Origin: Agrostemma githago
Taxonomy: Eukaryota; Streptophyta; Magnoliopsida; Caryophyllales; Caryophyllaceae
Assembly: GCA_958450325.1 (NCBI GenBank)
Contig: OY288239.1
Span: 59,415,049 to 59,479,048 of the forward strand
DNA: 64,000 nucleotides
Direction of reading: 5' to 3'
Below are positions 32,190 through 43,245 of this stretch, piece after piece. The position numbers were made by a program, and so were the translations under genes. Each line of letters begins with the position of its first letter. The first letter of the stretch is position 1. The notes under the pieces were generated by a model. The model ran no database searches. It had not been told where the DNA came from and was given only the letters and a program-made list of their open reading frames with translations.

Positions 32190-33631
32190 GGGTGCGTTTG
32201 GATAAGAGGAAATGGAGGGAAAGGGAGGGGAGGGAAAGGGAGCGATTGACTATCCTTTGTTTGGATACCAATTAGAAAGGGAGGGAAATTGAAGGGGAAG
32301 GAAATGGAGGGATGAGATTGATTCATTTTAGTGTAAAATAAAATCTCGCCAAAATAGGCAAGATTTGGAAGGAAAATGGTTTGTCTTTCCATTAATCATA
32401 CAATTTTCGTACAATTACAAATTTATAATTGCTAAACAAATGTTTTTACAGTCATTTTATCTCCTTATTTTTTTTGACTTTTTTTCTTCCGTTACGCCTT
32501 ACAGGTGAGTCGGCCCTTCCTGTCCTTTTCTGATTGTAGGACTGTGGAACAAGATAAGCAAGTCAGCTCAAACAAGCAGTGGCTACTACTATGAGTAACT
32601 GCTCTATTGTTCTAGTCCCTTCGGTCTTAAGTTAGGATAAAAAGCGTATAAAAAAATTACGATGCCCTATTTTTTCAGTTACGGGTGAGGAGGAAAAATT
32701 ACGACGATTTGTTTTTTTTTCCAATACGTGTAAATCGGGTTAGTATAAAAACAATTACTAATTTTTTTTCCGATACGGGTGAGTCAGGTGAGGATAAAAA
32801 AATTACCACGATTTTTTTCCCGATACTTGTGAGTCAGGTTAGAATAAAAAAATTACGATGATTTTTTTTTCCTGTTACGGGTGAGCCGGGGTAGGATAAA
32901 TTACGACAATTTGTTCTTTTTTCCGATACTTGTGAGTCAGGTTAAGATACAAAAAATTACGACGACTTTTTCCCCCCGTTACGGGTGAGTCGAGTTAGGA
33001 TAAATTACGACGACTTTTTTTCCACTGATACGTGTGAGTTAGGTTAGGATAAGAAATCGTATAAAAAAATTACGATGCCTTTTTTTCGTTAGGGTTGAGT
33101 CAGGTTAGGATTAAAAAAATGACGCCTTGTTTTTTTCCGTATGGCCCTTACGGTGAGTCGGGTTAAGATAACGCGTTGTTCTGGTAGACTTGTATTCAGA
33201 CACCTCCGGTTAGACGGATTCAGTTTAGTTCAGTTCAGACACATACAATTTAGTTTTTTATGTCTTTTTTTTCATCGCGGATGAATCGGTTAGGATAATA
33301 AAGCGAATTAAAAAATTACGAGTGAGTCACTGAGTTGAGTTGATTAAAAAAAATAATAATAAATTTTTAAAAAAAAAATTATCAATTTTTAAGTCATTTT
33401 TTTGTTATATTTAAACGAGTCTAAAATTAATGATTGTAATTACAAAAGTTATGATTAATAATCGTAGTACATTCGTTCCTCCCAAATAAAAGACACTTTT
33501 ATCGATCCTCCTCTCCCTCTCTTCCCTCATTCATGTTATCCAAACAACCATCTTTCCCCCTCCCCTCCCTTTCCCTTCCCTCCTTCTCCCTCCCATCCTT
33601 TTCCCTCCTATTTTATTATCCAAACGGACCC
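32190..33631. mobile_element. PIF/Harbinger-type non-autonomous element, 1442 bp
   Basis: Ends GGGTGCGTTTGGATAA and (inverted) GGGTCCGTTTGGATAA. Target duplication TTA at 32187-32189 and 33632-33634, as expected for PIF/Harbinger. The subterminal regions are GGGAGGG-rich purine on the left and pyrimidine on the right, so they can pair. There is no transposase ORF. The centre is a tandem repeat array. Confidence 0.88.
32630..33180. repeat. Degenerate ~55-65-bp tandem repeats inside the Harbinger-type element
   Basis: Around eight to nine imperfect units of the form GGTTAGGATAAAAAAATTACGACG + T-rich run + CCGTTACGGGTGAGTC. Units vary in the length of their A and T runs. Confidence 0.85.
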
Positions 33632-33634
33632 TTA

Positions 33635-34159
33635 GGATTCCTAATCCTAGGGGGATTAGCATACAGGCCCAATCTCATGATTTCTCAGCTAGTGTAGTAA
33701 TGGGTCATCCCGAGCATTCCTATTCCTTTTCAGAGTCAAAATTCTCAGATTTTCAAAATTCAAGAAATCCAAAAAATTTCAAAATTTCTACTCCCCAGCG
33801 TGAGTCATTTTTACCCAAATGTTACATATAAAACTTCACGTAACTATACACAGGTATGACTTAAGCAGGGCCGTGCAACTCACTCCCCAGCGGAAAGCCC
33901 AAGGCGGCTTTTCTCCTAAAATGATACGGGATGGGCCAACATACGGGCGCACCCGAGACTTGCACAACGAGTCCGAATCCTCGCGGAGTCATCATCATAA
34001 ACTCAGGTATGATTTCTATCTTATGGCTGGCGAGCCCTTCACGCGAGTCTAATGGACTATAAACGACCCGACCGAAAGTCTGCCAAGTCTTAATCTTTGA
34101 TTGGCCTGGTAGCTACTCTGACTTTCGCCCTGTCCAAGCCTCAGCCAGAGTGGGGGCTT
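33635..34159 (+). mobile_element. Element C internal 3' untranslated region with polypurine tract
   Basis: No credible ORF; short direct repeats include two CTCCCCAGCG (about 33790 and 33882). Ends in the purine tract AGAGTGGGGGC (34147-34158) directly before LTR C. Confidence 0.7.
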
Positions 34160-35324
34160 TGTAGACACCCACATTTGGCTGCTAGGTGTCTATAACAGTT
34201 TCCGAAAAACACCCATTGATGATTGGACGCAAACATTCTTTAACATACTCGAATATGGGCTCGAAATCATTAGCATTTGGTTTGGGCTTTTTACGGAGTA
34301 CAAATCTCACAAAACCAACCTCAAATTCTGGCCTAGTGGGTCGTTTCCAATCACATAAGACTAATTTGGGTCGAATCCGACACCAAGGACAAAACCGTCT
34401 TTTAACGACCAAGTCAAACCTCGGTCAAAGGCGTTTCCGAGGCAGAAATATCTGCCGCGTCGCTTCACGAATCTGATTTGGAGTCAAGAACTACAAAAAT
34501 CAGCTACAAAAAAGAGTCAAGCAACCAAACAATCCTGTTAGAGATGAAAATCGATCTCTAAAAAGAGACTTCTACTCGGTCCAGACCTACTCGATCTAGT
34601 GGATCGGCCCACTCGGTCGAGTAGGCTCACAAAACAGCCCAAAATCAGCGTCAGACCGGGCACTCGATCGAGTGCTAGGCATCACTCGATCGAGTGACCC
34701 CTTTTCCAGCCGGAAAAGGATTCCTCTTCCATCCAACAACGGAATCCTTCTCCATCTAAGATTGTATGCTTTTCCTATCCAAAGCGGTGTTTCTTCTCAC
34801 CCAAGCAAAGGTACCTTTCCTAAACAAGGTTGGGAACCTCTCCTATAAATACACCCCTTTCCACAACACACAACAATTACAACATCCACTATACAGAGTT
34901 ACACACACACAATTCCCGACAATTTACAACATCAATTCACGACGGGCGCTGAGTGCGGGCGGGGGTTGGGTGTTCTTTGTGAATTTCCTAACACGTACCC
35001 TCACCCCTTACTCAGAACCGTGGTTTCTGGATGTCCGAAATCATTGGCACACGAGAGTCATTCAATACACAGTATCCGATAATGTCGGTATCGGTATCGC
35101 AATGCAAAGAGACGAACCCAATAAACTCTGAGATCTGAATGGGCCGTACTTTGTGCACGGCCTACCAAGATATAGAGTGGGTTCGAATGGGCCCGATCTC
35201 CCACGAAGTTCGGCGGCGACTCCACTTCGATTTAAATTTCAATTCGATCCATCTCACATGAGATTCATTCGCCTCCCCAAACCCGCGCGTGGCCGCGTTG
35301 GGGTGGACCTATGTCATGTCCATA
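34160..35324 (+). repeat. 3' LTR of element C
   Basis: Starts TGTAGACACCC after the polypurine tract and ends ...GTCATGTCCATA at about 35324, the same end as the solo LTR at 61473-63901. It is about 1165 bp, lacking roughly 1.2 kb of the centre present in that copy. Contains the conserved block at about 34950-35060, which reads as an ORF (34766-35131) but is non-coding. Inverted GATCGAGTG motifs occur near 34610-34700. Confidence 0.8.
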
Positions 35325-35730
35325 GAAATTAAAGTCTATTCAAAGCTCATTGATAAATGAAGATGTTAAAGGGAAACTTCGAGCCAAATATTAAATGAAA
35401 GAGAAATTATATGCACCACTCTTTTTCTCCTTTAGTTAGAGTCTCTCATATTGAGCTTTTCTAAGAAGATTTTTAATGAATCAGTTTGTAAAACATGAAT
35501 GAGACACTCCTCACATGAAAGACTTAACAAAATGACACGACCAAATAACCCAACCCGGACCCAACTCGACATCCGAACTTAAGACTCGATCTGTACCTCG
35601 AATTGACCCGAACTCTTATTATAAAAAACGAGTCAATATCTCTTAAAAAAATTAAAATTGGCAAACCATAAAATGTCCTAATTCTTATGATCCAAAAATA
35701 AGTCAACCCATTTGGGCGATTCGATAGGTG
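35325..35730. other. AT-rich spacer between C and E
   Basis: No gene or recognisable element. The last bases before E (35731-35735, GATGT) are its target duplication. Confidence 0.6.
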
Positions 35731-35735
35731 GATGT

Positions 35736-36418
35736 TGATGAGGGTCGGCAGCCTGCTCCGGACCGCCTGCTAAGCAAGCTCTCAGAAGACTCTACCCAAG
35801 GAGCCCGGGAACCGACTTGGCAGACAATCAGAGCAAAGTCATTAAAAAGAGCCCACGGGGAACTTCAGACGACCGCCTGCCCGACAGGGAGGGGTGGTCA
35901 GCCAAACCCTGTCTTCGCATAAACCCAACCTGCCTGTCTCCTGGCCATTCCCCGCAGGCAAAGCAGGGATCACCAAGGGACCCCCTCGTCATTTGCCTAA
36001 GGTAAGCGAGAATGGGTGGATGAGGTGAAGCCACTTGTCACCTCCTCATCCACCCATCCTCCTTCTACTTCCCTCTCTTGTGAGAAGGTATAAATACTCT
36101 CCCACTTCCCACAAGGAAGAGGTTGGATTTTCTCTCTCTAGAACTCTTACTCTAAAAACGCCACCTAGTTCCTCACGAGCTAGGTTCTTTAAGGCATTCA
36201 CGGACTGACTTAGGCATCGGAGAGGGTTTCCTCGGACAACCTCCGAGGCCCTGTGCGTTCTGTGTGCAGGGAGCCAGCCCATTCCGCCGGGAAGGTCCGA
36301 CCAGTAGAGTAGGAGGAAGGAGAGCTTGGCAAGACTGACCAATTGATTAATTCAAAGCAACACCGAACAGTACGAGCCCGAATTCCGAATCGGGTTAATT
36401 GATTCCAATACCGAAACA
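35736..36418 (+). repeat. 5' LTR of element E
   Basis: 683 bp, TG...CA. TATAAATA at 36089-36096 in the GGTATAAATACTCT context shared with F. ORFs in this LTR and its partner (35728-36342, 47847-48059) are spurious. Confidence 0.97.
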
Positions 36419-36421
36419 ATT

Positions 36422-36439
36422 TGGCGCCGTCTGTGGGGA
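36422..36439 (+). other. Primer binding site of element E
   Basis: TGGCGCCGTCTGTGGGGA three bases inside the LTR, same type as F; its first nine bases fit the complement of a tRNA-Asp 3' end. Confidence 0.75.
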
Positions 36440-36515
36440 AGATCTGGTTGTATCCACGAATTACCCACAAAAATCAACCATTCCCAATTACAAAAACTAA
36501 CCAATCAAAGTAATC

Positions 36516-38218
36516 ATGCCTGTGAGATCGTTGACACTAGTGTAGGGATAGGTCCGGCGGTCCCATCGGTGACCCCCCTATACGGCATGCCTCAGCCAGA
36601 GAGGGCTCCTACCGCCACGATCCCAGGGGTAGGGGGGACCAGTCTCCTGGGCATGCCAAATACAGCCGTAGCACCAGGGCAGGGGGCACATCCAGGGCAT
36701 ACCCTGAACCTAACCCCAGCTCAGATGGTACAGACAGCAGCCTTCTTCTCCGCGATGCTTAACCAGGAGTTCACTCATGAAGACCTGGTAGGCCGGGTCG
36801 CAACGACCCCCAGACAGCCCTGCTCAGTAAGGAGAGAGGGGGCTGGAGGTACAAAGCGAACCGCCGCCATAAACGCCCAGAGGAAGGCAAGGAGAACAGC
36901 TCAAGTGTACGCACAGGCGCAGAGGCGTATCACAGCAGGCAGCCAAGAACCGCCTGCTCAACAACAGGCATTCTCTATACACACTACGGAGTCCACGTCC
37001 CGGGAGAAGAGAGGTTTGTCTCAGGGGCTGTAGGATCGAATGAAGTACAGGGAGCCTGCGTCTAGACGCCTGGGAGAAAAGCAGGGCGGAGTCTTTTCCA
37101 GGTTAACACCGGCAGCAAAAGGACAACCAGCTCCAGGGCTGTCCCAAAGCCTGCAGTCTAGGCTTAACCGGGGGCAGCCGCTCGAGTCAAGGTATCACCA
37201 GGATGACAACCTCGGTCAATCCCGGAGAAAGCGGTCTAGGCAACCCTCCCTTGACACAGAGGACGAAGCGACCAGCAGACAACCACCGAAGCACCGCTCC
37301 CCCAGTACGAGGAAACCGGCCCCTAGACAATGGGATGTTCACGGTAATTAGTCTGGGGAAAGCAGGTCACGGATGGTGGGCAGGGCCACGAAGACCCCTC
37401 TCCATCCTGACGTACAAGAGTACCCCATCCCAAAGATTAAAATGCCCACAGTCAAGTTTGACGGGACTGCAGATCCAGAGGACCATCCGGCGGCATTTAA
37501 AAGTCACATGGGCGTGTACGACGTGTATGATGCGATCTGGTGCAAAATCTTCCCAACCACCCTCGTAGGGCTTGCACAGGGATGGTTCAGGCACCTTTGC
37601 CATGGGTCAATCAGTTTCTTTATAGAGTTAGCCGAGGCATTCCTTGAGCAATACGCAGGGAACAAGAGGAGGCGACTCACTGGTTTTGATCTTATGACCC
37701 TAAAGCAGAACAAGGGCGAGAGCGTCAGGGAGTACCTAAAGAGATTCGACTTGTCCTACCAACAAGTTAGGGAGATCGATGATTCGACTGCTGCCTACGC
37801 CCTGACAATCTCCCTACTCCCAGGGGAGATGAAGAACCAGATGATCAGGGCCCAGCCTGAAACCTTGGCGAAAGCCAGAAAAATTGCTGAAGGGTTCATT
37901 CTGCAGGAAGAGTTTCACAGCCTGCCGGACACCCCTGCAGGCCAAGCAAGGCCGCACGGGGGACCGCAGGGTGGACGCGGCAGGAACGAGCCAGGCAAGC
38001 AAAAGGAGGAGGGGGATACCCCCAAGAAAGAACGCACAGCTTACCAGCCAAGGTTTGACAGCTACACGGCCCTCAACAGGCCGAGGGCAGAAATCTTTGA
38101 GCTGGAGAAGGAAACTGCGAAATGGAATCGCCCGAATAAGCCGCGCAGCCCAAAGGGAGATCCTAAAAAATTCTGCACGTTCCATGATTGCATAGGCCAC
38201 GCCACTGAAGAATGCTGA
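36516..38218 (+). pseudogene. gag of element E (broken)
   Basis: ATG at 36516 corresponds to F's start. A 2-nt insertion within the first 20 bases shifts the frame; after it the frame is continuous with pol. Three stops interrupt: TAG at 37031-37033 and TAG at 37349-37351 (Gln codons in F), and TGA at 38216-38218 (Arg in F). All three fit C-to-T changes. The capsid-like domain (FLEQYAGNKRRRLTGFDL) is at about 37640-37690, and the zinc-knuckle-like CTFHDCIGHATEEC immediately precedes the TGA. Confidence 0.92.
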
Positions 38219-40765
38219 CACTTAAATGACGAGATAGAAAAACTCATAAGAAACGGCTGGCTGAGTAACTATGCAGCGAGGAACAAATCCCAAAAGGAGG
38301 CGGCAGACAAACCCGAAGGTTCAGCCCAAAATCGCATGGTAATTCATGTAGTGTCAGGGGATGCAGAGGGACGAACAAGCAGACGAAGCCAGAAAAAGCA
38401 GATCCGCGAATTGCGAAACCAGATTTGCTACGCCGAGAGGGCAGGAAGCCCAAAGGGCACGACCTTGAGCATCACTCCTGAAGACGCAGGAAGAGTCATA
38501 TACCCGCACAGCGACCCTTTGGTCTTAACTCTTGAAATTAGCAATCACATTGTCAAGAGATGCATGGTGGACACTGGCGCCTACACAAACCTCTTGTACA
38601 AGGACGCCTTTGAAAGAATGAACTTAGAGAAAAGACATCTGAAGCCAACTCCAGAATCTTTGTATGGGTTCAGTGGGGCAGGAGTACTTCCCATGGGGAT
38701 TATCGACTTACCGGTAACATTCGAGGAGGGGGCCTCTGCCAGGAATGTCAGGGCGTCATTTGTTGTGGTAAATCCAAAGTCTTCATACAACGCCCTGATA
38801 GGCCGGGCCACCCTAGACGAAATAGAAGCCGCTGTGTCAATCAGGGCCCTCACCATACCCTATGTGACAGACTTTGGCATGGAAGGGAAGGTCCATGGGG
38901 ATCAGGAGTCGGCCAGACACTATTATTCCGTGGCCCTGCAAGCCCATGAGACAGAAAGAAAAGGAAAACGAAAAGCCGAAGGTTCCCCCAGCAGGGAGGG
39001 TGAAATCCCGGCTGCTCAGCAAAGAGAAGCCCACTTAGAGCCTGAAGGGGAAAGCATGCTGATGGACTTAGAACCCGGGAGGCAGGTCCTCATAGGGGCC
39101 GACCTGGAAGAGTCCTACCAGAAGGAGTTAATTGCAGTCTTAAGAGAAAACAGGGACGTATTTGCTTACTCTGCAGATGAGATGCCGGGGGTCGACCCGA
39201 CTTTTATTGTTCACAAGCTGAACGTTAACCCGGAGGCTCGCCCTGTAAAGCAGAAGAAAAGAAATATGTCCGTAGAAAAAGACGCGGCGATAAAAGAGGA
39301 GATAGAAAAACTCTTGAAAGCAGATTTCATTGAAGTCTGTGATTACCCTGAGTCGTTGGCGAACGTTGTGATGGTGAAGAAATCATCGGGCGCATGGAGA
39401 ATGTGCGTAGACTTCACAAATCCTAACAAAGCCTGCCCAAAGGACTGCTACCCTCTGCCCAGGATAGACCAACTGGTGGATGCCACTAGTGGATATACCA
39501 CGTTAAGTTTTCTGGATGCATTCTCAGGGTACCATCAAGTGTACCTCTGGCAGCCTGACAGGGTGAGGTGCGCCTTCATAACCAGCCATGGAACATACAT
39601 GTATAAAATGATGCCATTTGGACTGAAGAATGCAGGCGTCACCTATCAGCGATTGGTGGACAAGGTCTTTCAAAATCAAAAGGGGAGAAACTTGGAGGCC
39701 TATGTCGATGACGCAATTGTCAAAAGCAAGGGGGACAGGGAGCACCTGGCGGACCTGGAAGAAACATTCTCCTCCCTGCGATCGTACAAAATGAAGTTGA
39801 ATCCAAAAAAGTGCATGTTCGGAGTCCGATCTGGCAAATTCTTAGGATTCCTAGTCAGCTCCAGGGGGATAGACGCCAATCCCAAAAAGATTCAGGCGGT
39901 CCTAGACCTCCCGGAGCCTAAAACCATAAGGGACATTCAATGGCTCACAGGCAGGATGGCTGCCCTGGCTCACTTTATCGCCAGATCAGCAGACAAGTCG
40001 ACCCCTTTCTTCAAAGTGTTGAAAGGCAACAAGCAATTCAAATGGGAGGATGAGCAAAACAAAGCCTTCGAACAATTGAAAGAGCATCTGAAGAAGCTCC
40101 CTACCTTGGCGAGAACAGTGGCCGGAGAAAAGCTATACCTATACATTGCTGTCACCAACTCAACGGTGAGTACAGTCATCCTGAAAGAAGAAGCAGGCTC
40201 ACAGCAGCCCATCTACTTTGTAAGTCACGCCCTGGGGGCAGCTGAAAGAAACTATCCTATGGTAGAAAAAGCCGCCTATGCAGTCGTCATAGCAGCCAGA
40301 AAACTCAGGCCCTACTTCGACGCACACCCTGTTGTGGTCCTCGCCGACCAGCCACTAGAGAAGATATTGGAAAATTTTGAAAAATCAGGAAAGCTGCTAA
40401 AATGGGCAGTTGAGTTAAGCGGACTGGGGATATCATACCAACCCAGGACAGCCATCAAGGCACAGGCCCTGGCGGACTTCCTGGCGGAATGTTCTCATTC
40501 AGGGGAAGAGGAACCTCCCACCGAAGAATGGATAGTACACACTGACGGGTCCTCAACGGCCAATGGTGCAGGGGTAGGTATCGTGCTGACCAGCCCTGAA
40601 GGAGTGGATTTCGAGCATGCGCTCAGATTCACCTTCCTTGCATCAAACAACGAGGCAGAATATGAGGCCGTACTTGCGGGAATAAATCTAGCTAAGGCTG
40701 CAGGTGCAGAGCGGATTATACTAGCAACTGACTCCCAGCTCATTGCCAATCAAATCAACGGATAA
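38219..40765 (+). CDS. pol of element E: protease, reverse transcriptase, two RNase H domains
   Basis: In frame with gag after the TGA; the longest open stretch begins at 38336. Protease has an intact active site (MVDTGAYTNLLYKDAF, about 38562-38610). RT spans about 39230-39830 with MPFGLKNAGVTYQR and YVDD (about 39699-39715). A gypsy RNase H/connection follows to about 40400. The second, archaeal-type RNase H has HTDGSS, NNEAEYEA and TDSQL (about 40530-40750), which places the element in the Tat lineage. The ORF ends at TAA 40763-40765, where F has Glu. Confidence 0.93.
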   Translation, partial: HLNDEIEKLIRNGWLSNYAARNKSQKEAADKPEGSAQNRMVIHVVSGDAEGRTSRRSQKKQIRELRNQICYAERAGSPKGTTLSITPEDAGRVIYPHSDPLVLTLEISNHIVKRCMVDTGAYTNLLYKDAFERMNLEKRHLKPTPESLYGFSGAGVLPMGIIDLPVTFEEGASARNVRASFVVVNPKSSYNALIGRATLDEIEAAVSIRALTIPYVTDFGMEGKVHGDQESARHYYSVALQAHETERKGKRKAEGSPSREGEIPAAQQREAHLEPEGESMLMDLEPGRQVLIGADLEESYQKELIAVLRENRDVFAYSADEMPGVDPTFIVHKLNVNPEARPVKQKKRNMSVEKDAAIKEEIEKLLKADFIEVCDYPESLANVVMVKKSSGAWRMCVDFTNPNKACPKDCYPLPRIDQLVDATSGYTTLSFLDAFSGYHQVYLWQPDRVRCAFITSHGTYMYKMMPFGLKNAGVTYQRLVDKVFQNQKGRNLEAYVDDAIVKSKGDREHLADLEETFSSLRSYKMKLNPKKCMFGVRSGKFLGFLVSSRGIDANPKKIQAVLDLPEPKTIRDIQWLTGRMAALAHFIARSADKSTPFFKVLKGNKQFKWEDEQNKAFEQLKEHLKKLPTLARTVAGEKLYLYIAVTNSTVSTVILKEEAGSQQPIYFVSHALGAAERNYPMVEKAAYAVVIAARKLRPYFDAHPVVVLADQPLEKILENFEKSGKLLKWAVELSGLGISYQPRTAIKAQALADFLAECSHSGEEEPPTEEWIVHTDGSSTANGAGVGIVLTSPEGVDFEHALRFTFLASNNEAEYEAVLAGINLAKAAGAERIILATDSQLIANQING

Positions 40766-42244
40766 TATGAGGCTAGGGATCAGGCCATGGCCACCTACCT
40801 AGAAAAGGTGAAGCAGGGATTATTAAGCCTAAAATCTTATGAAATCAGGCAAATACCCCGATCACAGAATAATCGGGCCGACGCCCTGTCAAAACTGGCC
40901 AGCTCCAGCCTACAAGACATAAGGAGGTCAGTTTGGGTTGATGTTGTGCATGAGAAATCCACTACCGCCTGTCAGACAGTCAACATCGTCAAAGGGGAAC
41001 AGGAGAACTAGATGACCCCCCTCACTCAGTTCAAAAAACACGGCATCCTACCGTCTGACCCAGTGCAGAAAAGGAAAATACAGACCAAAGCAGCATGGTT
41101 CGTAATAATTAATGAAGAGCTATACAAGAAATCCTTCACCTTCCCCCTGCTCAGATGCCTGGGGGCAGAGCAGGCCGCTGAAGTTTTGGATGACATCCAC
41201 TCAGGGATCTGCGGGCACCACATTGGAGGAAGATCATTGGCCCACAAAGCTCTAAGGGCAGGCTACTATTGGCCTACCATGTTAGTAGATGCAAGGAGCC
41301 TAACTCGGAAATGCAGAAAATGCCAACTCTTCGCTCCATCAATTCATGCACCAGCCCAAGAACTCAGGCCAATTTTATCTCCCATTCCTTTCGCTCAATG
41401 GGGGATGGACATACTGGGTCCCTTTGCTACAGCCACAGGGGAACAAAAGTTTCTGATCGTGGGGATTGACTACTTCACAAAGTGGGTTGAAGCCGAGGCA
41501 GTCCCAAACATCACCGAGCCGGCAGTCAGGAAGGTCATCTGGAGAAACATCATAACCAGATTCGGCCTACCAAAAATGTTAGTGTTTGATCATGGGAGAC
41601 AGTTTGATAATGACCCCTTAAGAGCCTGGCTGGAAGGGCATGGAATAACCGTCGCCTATTCTGCCGTCTGCCACCCGCAGACCAATGGGCAAGCCGAGGC
41701 CGCTAACAAACAAATCTTAAATGGGCTCAAAAAGATGGTAGATGATCTCAAAGGAAGATGGGCAGACGAGCTACCAAGTATACTCTGGTCAATAAGGACC
41801 ACCAGAAAAGAGTCAACAGGTCAGACGCCATTTGACCTGGTGTATGGGGCAGAAGATTTACTACCCATCGAAGTGCGAATTCCTACCCTACGGTCTCAGC
41901 AGTACAACAAAGCTGATAACGATGCAGCAATGGCCGAGGCCCTAGACCTGGTCCATGAGGTCAGGGAGGAGGCCAGCATCAACATAGCCGCCTATCAGCA
42001 AAGGATGAGAAAGGCATACAACAAGAGGGTGCATGAGAGAAGGTTCCAGATAGGTGACCTAGTACTAAGGAAGACACAGGCTGTAGGAAAGTCTAGGGAG
42101 CATGGCAAACTAAGCGCCAAATGGGAAGGCCCGTACCAGGTGACCCGGATTTTGGGAACATGCACATACAAAATCGCCAACCCAGAAGGCCAAGAGCTGA
42201 GCGCACACTGGAACGCCGACACCCTGAAAAGATACTATGTTTAA
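40766..42244 (+). pseudogene. pol of element E: integrase (one internal stop)
   Basis: Same frame as the preceding ORF. A TAG at 41009-41011 replaces a Trp seen in F. The zinc-binding region GHHIGGRSLAHKAL ... CRKCQ is at about 41212-41325. The DDE core has Asp in WGMDILGP (about 41401), Asp in VFDHGRQFD (about 41587) and Glu in GQAEAAN (about 41690). The C-terminal domain (FQIGDLVLRK ... WEGPYQV) reaches the TAA at 42242-42244. All three catalytic residues are present; only the upstream stops prevent expression. Confidence 0.92.
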
Positions 42245-42540
42245 CCGAGCCTTAGGAGAATCTCGTCTTTAGGAAAAAAGTACTGGCGGAGAACGATCAG
42301 AATGAAATGTCGACGGCTCCGACCACTCTTATGTTTTAAAAGCTTTTATATATAACACTCAAAGATTCATACTCGTTGTCTGTTTAAACTTGCGCTCTCA
42401 CACACAAACAAGCAGGGGGCAATAGGGGGAGTCCCCCCTGTTGCCAGAACCGAGGAAAATGGACCCCCCAACAAAAATTCTAAACCCTATACCTACCTCT
42501 GAGCAGGAGGGGTGCAGGCCTCACACGCCAAACTAACAAG

Positions 42541-43245
42541 GACTGGGGGCAACTCCCCCAACCTTGTATAAAAAATGCAAAAGCCATCCCTGCCTACCAC
42601 TGGGCAGGCAGGGGGCAGGCCCCCTGGACTCCAAGGAGAGGCCAGGGACAGGCCAGGCTACGCACAACTGACAAGGACTGGGGGCAACTCCCCCAACCTT
42701 GTATAAAAAACGCAAAAGCCATCCCTGCCTACCTCTGGGCAGGCAGGGGGCAGGCCCCCTGGACTCCAAGTAGAGGCCAGGGATAGGCCAGGCTACGCAC
42801 AACTGACAAGGACTGGGGGCAACTCCCCCAACCTTGTATAAAAAACGCAAAAGCCATCCCTGCCTACCTCTGGGCAGGCAGAGGGCAGGCCCCCTGGACT
42901 CCAAGCAGAGGCCAGGGACAGGCCAGGCTACGCACAACTAACAAGGACTGGGGGCAACTCCCCCAACCTTGTATAAAAAACACAAAAGCCATCCCTGCCT
43001 ATCTCTGGGCAGGCAGGGGGCAGGCCCCTTGGACTCCAAGCAGAGGCCAGGGACAGGCCAGGTTACGCACAACTGACAAGGACTGGGGGCAACTCCCCCA
43101 AACTTGTATAAAAAACGAAAAAGCCCTCCCTGCCTACCTCTGGGCAGGCAGGGAGCAGGCCCCTTGGACTCCTAGCAGAGGCCAGGGACAGGCCAGGCTG
43201 CGCATAGCTAACAAGGACTGGGGGCAATTCTCCCAACCTTGGACC
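42541..43245 (+). repeat. Tandem array of 135-bp units between converging genes of element E
   Basis: The marker GACTGGGGGCAA begins at 42541, 42676, 42811, 42946, 43081 and 43216, an exact 135-bp period with the last unit partial. Homologous to F's 124-bp array in inverted orientation. Each unit has a TTGTATAAAAAA motif in the sense direction and GC-rich complementary segments (CTGCCTACC/GGGCAGGCAG). ORFs at 42533-42937 and 43063-43350 are artefacts. Confidence 0.95.

Noticed and set aside
34766..35131. 121-aa ORF with a relative at 61670-61888, initially looking like a conserved protein
   Set aside because: Both are inside LTRs and the shared part is the conserved LTR block; the frames differ around it and no start is conserved.
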